A DNA stretch of 64,000 nt from Moniliophthora roreri (taxonomy: Eukaryota; Basidiomycota; Agaricomycetes; Agaricales; Marasmiaceae), in contig LATX02000089.1 in NCBI GenBank assembly GCA_001466705.2, positions 248,001 to 312,000 on the forward strand. Direction: 5' to 3'. Positions 60,557 to 64,000 of this stretch are shown here, piece after piece. A program made the translations under genes and the position numbers. Each line of letters begins with the position of its first letter. The first letter of the stretch is position 1. A model generated the notes under the pieces. It saw only the letters and a program-made list of their open reading frames with translations, made no database searches and had not been told where the DNA came from.

Positions 60557-62635
60557 ATGAGTTTCACGAATACGTCGCACATCGTCATCACGGGTGAAAA
60601 CACTTTCAATCATGTTCAAGGGAATCAAGTCAATGGCACGACCAATGCGGGTACTGTCAATTTCAATGCTAGTCAGGAGCGCACCAAGTATAACCAGGTG
60701 AGTGGGATGGTTATTTTGAATATCTTTTGTTGGACTGACATTTGGTTTTGCAGTTTCGAGAGGTCATACATGGAGACATGATTATGCTGAAGGAGATACA
60801 CACCAAGGAGATCACAAATCGGGAATGGGGGCATAAATATGGGAAGGTGACTGGCAAGCACAGAGTCCGAAGAACGATGTATATCGTTAAGGTATATCCC
60901 GACCGGCAATCCAAGTTCACGGCCATAATGTACGAAGGCGAAGACGCGGATTGTATTTGGGAGAAAGAGTTTGAGAAGTTTTCACATACCAGGTACACTT
61001 CGCTACATTGTCCTTGGGTCATAAGTTATCACTGACAGCGATTTGAAGAAGCCCACTTGTCGCTCAACTCTTTGGTATCAACCGCTCGGAGATCCCGATG
61101 TTGATCTTTCATGACGGTACGACTCACCTTATGCTTTTCTTCGACGGCACATTCTGACAGTATCCACAGAATTGATCCCCTGCGCGCACTTTTTCAACGA
61201 AAAATCAATCTGGATGAAAATCTACATTAATTATCTGAGGGTCAGTCTGGATCCCCACTCCTGTCTCAACTTGATGAACTGATGCTGTTTGGCTCTTCCA
61301 GAGAAACATGGGATGCTGGACAGAGAATCTATGGATGAGCACAGCCAGCGGTGTACTTTTCAGTGGGCCTGATAGTCCTTCTGCTCCGGGCATTCGTTCG
61401 GATGCAGTCAAGTCTATCGTTGTCCCTGCCACTGTTGACATGTTGAAGGACGACACTTGCTTCAGGTTCTTCATCAATTTCGGATCGCGTGTGGATCATT
61501 GTGTTCTGGAGTGTACATGCTCGAGTTACAGGTTGACCTATCTCGACAGTCTACTTCCAGCAACAGCAGAAGACCACCAATCCAAGGATTCCGACCATCC
61601 CAACTGGAGTTCAGTGACGCATCCCTATCTCCGCAGCCTTTGGCGGAATCCACTGGATCACCTCCCGATGAACATCATAGGCAGGCTTCAGTTCGACACC
61701 GTCTACTCACCATTGATGGAGGCTGTTACGAGGTGGCCAACAGGGGCTCGTTCGTTATGGAAGTGGCAGAAGTATAATGGGACGGGACTGGCGGAGGAAA
61801 CAGTATTGGATGATGGGATGACACGGTGAGTTATCTTATAATTTCTGTGTGTAATTTGGGCTCAGGGATCCGCAGCTTCAAGTTGGATCTGACTCGAGAG
61901 AAAGGGGTTCACTTTGATGCAGTGTATTCTCACAAGAAGTTCCGGAGAGGGTGGTTATCACAATCCTGCCGAGTTTTTGATGCTATTGAGGTTGCAGAGA
62001 GGAAAGAAGACTTTTGTATGTTCCATCCCTGTTGGATATGTTACAAGAACTGACCTTTTCTTTCTCCTGCTAGTTATTATTAATCCACCCCGCTTGATGA
62101 TACAGTCCACCCGACGCTGCGCAGCTTCCCCCATCCTCTGCAAGGACGAATATCCCGTCAAAGAAACCCCACCTACACCTATCTACCTTTTCCTTCATCC
62201 CCTCCCCATGTCAATATCAGAGCTGGTATCATGGATGGACGGACACTTCTATTTCTGGTCCTTTGGCAGGACTGGTCAATCTCGCATGTCGGAGGAGGAG
62301 TGTGAGAGGTGGGGGTTGCCGGTCCTCACGCTATTCACAAGCAGCTCTGTTTGGCTCTACTCATGGCCTGCCCATGTCTACACTGCCCTCCGAGACTGGC
62401 AAATGGCTCGAGGCTTTGACCCTGCTACCTTTGATTGGGCCCGACACATGAGTTATCCAGAGTTTGAGATTCTTAGTGATTTAGGTCAATTCAAGGAAGT
62501 TCGGAAAGTTCAAGGTTAGTTCGAATTAGCAACTCTGATTCACGCGTTGACTCATGATTCTCAGAAGAGAGCAAAGCCAGTAGCTCGTGGTGGGAAGCAT
62601 TTGCAGGGTCAGGGATCAGCGCGTTCGGGATTTAG
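60557..62635 (+). CDS. Unknown-family copy 4 (intact, 564 aa)
   Basis: Eight exons: 60557-60697, 60754-60992, 61049-61116, 61170-61240, 61302-61825, 61876-62015, 62074-62514, 62565-62635. The N-terminus MSFTNTSHIVITGENTF precedes NHVQGNQVNGTTNAG. Exon 2 varies (KEITNREWGHKYGKVTG, RTMYIVKVYPDRQSK) at positions that are constant elsewhere. Exon 5 has TVDMLKDDTCFRFFINFG and HPYLRSLWRNPLDHLPMNII. The C-terminal part reads HFYFWSFGRTGQS, EEECERWGLPVLT, LRDWQMARGFDPATFDWAR, and the last exon ends SSWWEAFAGSGISAFGI, matching copy 1 rather than copies 2 and 3. All junctions keep phase and there is no stop, so it should be functional. Function unknown. Confidence 0.83.
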
Positions 62636-63039
62636 TTGCATATTGTTTATTTTGACGCTACTCTACATATGGACACGTCGGGATTCTACTCTGTATTTTC
62701 ATGTTATTGGGGCAATAGGCCGTACGAGTACAGCGTAGTGTTGTATGAATAGATTGTGATAGCTGTGCTTCCAACTAAGAGCGACAAAGAACACAATGTC
62801 CTTCGAATCTCGATCCCAACTTGCCTTCATCCGATTTCATCTGTACCAGTGCGCTGCATTTCCGCGTTTTATTAGGTATACTGATACACTCGTCCATACT
62901 AGAAATGGCAACGAAAAGCTAGGGTAGCTACATGGACTCACGAACTAGAGCACTCAGAGACGTTCTCAGCGTCTCTCAACGCCGGAGACCTATTCCAAAC
63001 ATGAAATGCGAAAAGTGACACACAGAGCCATCATCGCGA
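62636..63039. other. Right edge of the array
   Basis: Shared 3' flank of the family up to about 62790, then unique sequence with no gene seen. Confidence 0.4.
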
Positions 63040-63712
63040 CTCCTAACCGACCAGACTCCCACCAGAAGTCATCAAGCTCATCGTCGAACAGCTCCACGAC
63101 TACTACGAAGGCGACTTGGCCTCACTCTCCCTCGTCTCGCGAGCGGCGAGCCTGGTGCCAGGCCGCGCAAGTCAGACTCCCTGCTCGCATCTACATCTTC
63201 AATCCGCGGAAATGCACATAATGGAATCAAAAGTTCAAAAAATCACCCCATCTCGCTCGATACGTCAAGGTCAAATTTAGCGACCATGTATACCCCGGGT
63301 GCTTGAGAGGACCGGAAGCGGAAGCTCTCGCATCCTTCTCGACAAACGGCCAGTGTCTCTACATCGATTTTTTCAGGAAGTGGGGCATGGAGGAGCAAAA
63401 GCTTATTCAATGCTTTCCAGTCTGTGAATTATCCGGATCTCAAAGAAGTCAGCACTTTGAGCGTTGACAAGGGTCTACCCGACCTCATTCTCTCGCTATC
63501 TCACCTAGAGCGGTTGAAATTGGAGGATGTTGGAATGTATCATGAGCAGCGCAGATCGGGCAAGCAGACAGTGGCCATGAGAGCGGATGTCAAGAAGCTG
63601 AAGCAGATTGGGCTATTCGAGAATAATCTCAATAACACCGTACTCGACTGGCTCGCAGGCCCTAGCTTCAATCACTCGGCGCTACAGGTGCTCAGGTTAG
63701 GTGGGCATTAGT
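63040..63712 (+). pseudogene. F-box protein pseudogene
   Basis: An F-box opens with LPPEVIKLIVEQLHDYY and DLASLSLVSRA, but the expected continuation AWCQAAQVRLPARIYIFNPRK is in another frame. A 7-nt insertion (CGGCGAG, apparently a local duplication) after CTCGTCTCGCGAG near 63142-63150 explains it. The second frame then meets TAA at 63219-63221, beyond which coding text resumes in the same frame (WNQKFKKSPHLARYVKVKF, QCLYIDFFRKWG). It shifts again near 63420 into VNYPDLKEVSTLSV, LSHLERLKLEDVG and LKQIGLFENNLNNTVLDWL, ending 63709-63711. No start codon is in frame with the F-box. Clearly inactive. Confidence 0.65.
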
Positions 63713-63866
63713 CTCCCCTAGGCAGACTCAATCACTCGCAAGCTCGCTAGATAGAGTCTGCTTCAAATCACGGCGTGTACCCTGGACTTCCCTACCCGCC
63801 TTCAATTTTTTCCGATTATACCTTATATAGAGGTATCAGGTGACTTGATCACGAGATTTCGTTTAC

Positions 63867-64000
63867 CTCCGTTCGCTAAGCTCCTGTTCTTTCTTGAGTT
63901 GTTCAAGAAGAACAGATATAAGAGCAATTGTGCCAGTCTTTCCAGATCCACAGGCAGTCCGAAGCAAGACATCCTGCTCATCGAGGATATGGGCTGCAAC
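63867..64000 (-). CDS. RecQ-like/DEAD helicase, partial exon
   Basis: Minus-strand exon entering from the right edge and ending at 63867 with donor GTAAAC. It encodes VAAHILDEQDVLLRTACGSG followed by KTGTIALISVLLEQLKKEQE. ACGSGKT is a Walker A motif in the context of the Q-motif helicases (DEAD/RecQ-like) that are repeated in agaric genomes. A downstream exon within 63713-63866 was not found, so the gene may be truncated or the next exon may be missed. Confidence 0.55.

Larger units (their letters stand above)
49655..62790 (+). repeat. Tandem array of four paralogous genes
   Basis: Starts at 49960, 52953, 56343 and 60557 give steps of 2993, 3390 and 4214 nt. Gene bodies are about 2.1 kb; the increase comes from inserted module sequence in the spacers. 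Orientation is uniform. 3' flanks share ATGAATAGATTGTGATAGC and GAGCGACAAAGAAC (copies 2-4; weaker in copy 1). Confidence 0.8.

Noticed and set aside
49655..62790. Transposon explanation for the array
   Set aside because: No transposase or reverse transcriptase, terminal repeats or target-site duplications seen; intron-containing copies argue for DNA-level segmental duplication rather than retroposition.

Overview
This window is nuclear DNA from a filamentous fungus, almost certainly a mushroom-forming basidiomycete (Agaricomycetes, probably Agaricales). The genes are cut by many short introns (about 45-65 nt, GT..AG, often with CTAAC/CTGAC-like branch sites) and include exons as small as 7 nt. 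Gene content and decaying F-box/LRR genes are typical of agarics. There is no bacterial-style operon, CRISPR, rRNA or convincing tRNA. All exon joins below were deduced by eye from splice sites, reading phase and family conservation.

Layout. 52-1488 (-): 5' part of a multicopy 8-exon gene family of unknown function, broken by an in-frame stop. 1894-7962 (-): MED13, a Mediator kinase-module subunit. 8354-9983 (-): mitochondrial short/branched-chain acyl-CoA dehydrogenase, divergent from 10168-11174 (+) BIG1-like ER membrane protein. 11302-12692 (+): F-box protein with a probable 1-nt frameshift. 13226-19368 (+): kinesin-3 (Unc104/KIF1 type), 23 exons, convergent with 19861-23811 (-): a chromodomain + SPOC-like + C-terminal domain protein resembling RITS subunit Chp1. 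About 24060-25930: decayed LRR/F-box-like gene. 26279-28209 (+): FAD-dependent fumarate reductase. 30256-32214 (-): cyclopropane-fatty-acyl-phospholipid synthase-like methyltransferase. 32215-37792: gene-poor. 37793-38696 (-): ARL2 GTPase, divergent from 38887-43320 (+) eIF5B. 43490-45882 (+): APC-family amino acid/choline permease. About 46800-48617 (-): F-box pseudogene. 48741-49503 (+): SmB. 49960-62635 (+): tandem array of four members of the same unknown family seen at the left edge (one broken, three intact). About 63040-63712: another F-box pseudogene. 63867-64000 (-): edge of a RecQ-like helicase gene.

The conserved block (MED13 to SmB) is housekeeping: transcription, splicing, translation initiation, vesicle transport, tubulin/GTPase biology, lipid and redox metabolism. 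The accessory part is the unknown family. Its members are about 565-575 aa, share an N-terminal Asn/Gln/Gly-rich segment followed by conserved globular exons, and are duplicated together with their flanks. Two of the five copies are pseudogenes, so the locus looks like an active birth-and-death family and is the best candidate here for an undescribed system. The second candidate is the Chp1-like protein, which would imply an RNAi-linked heterochromatin complex.
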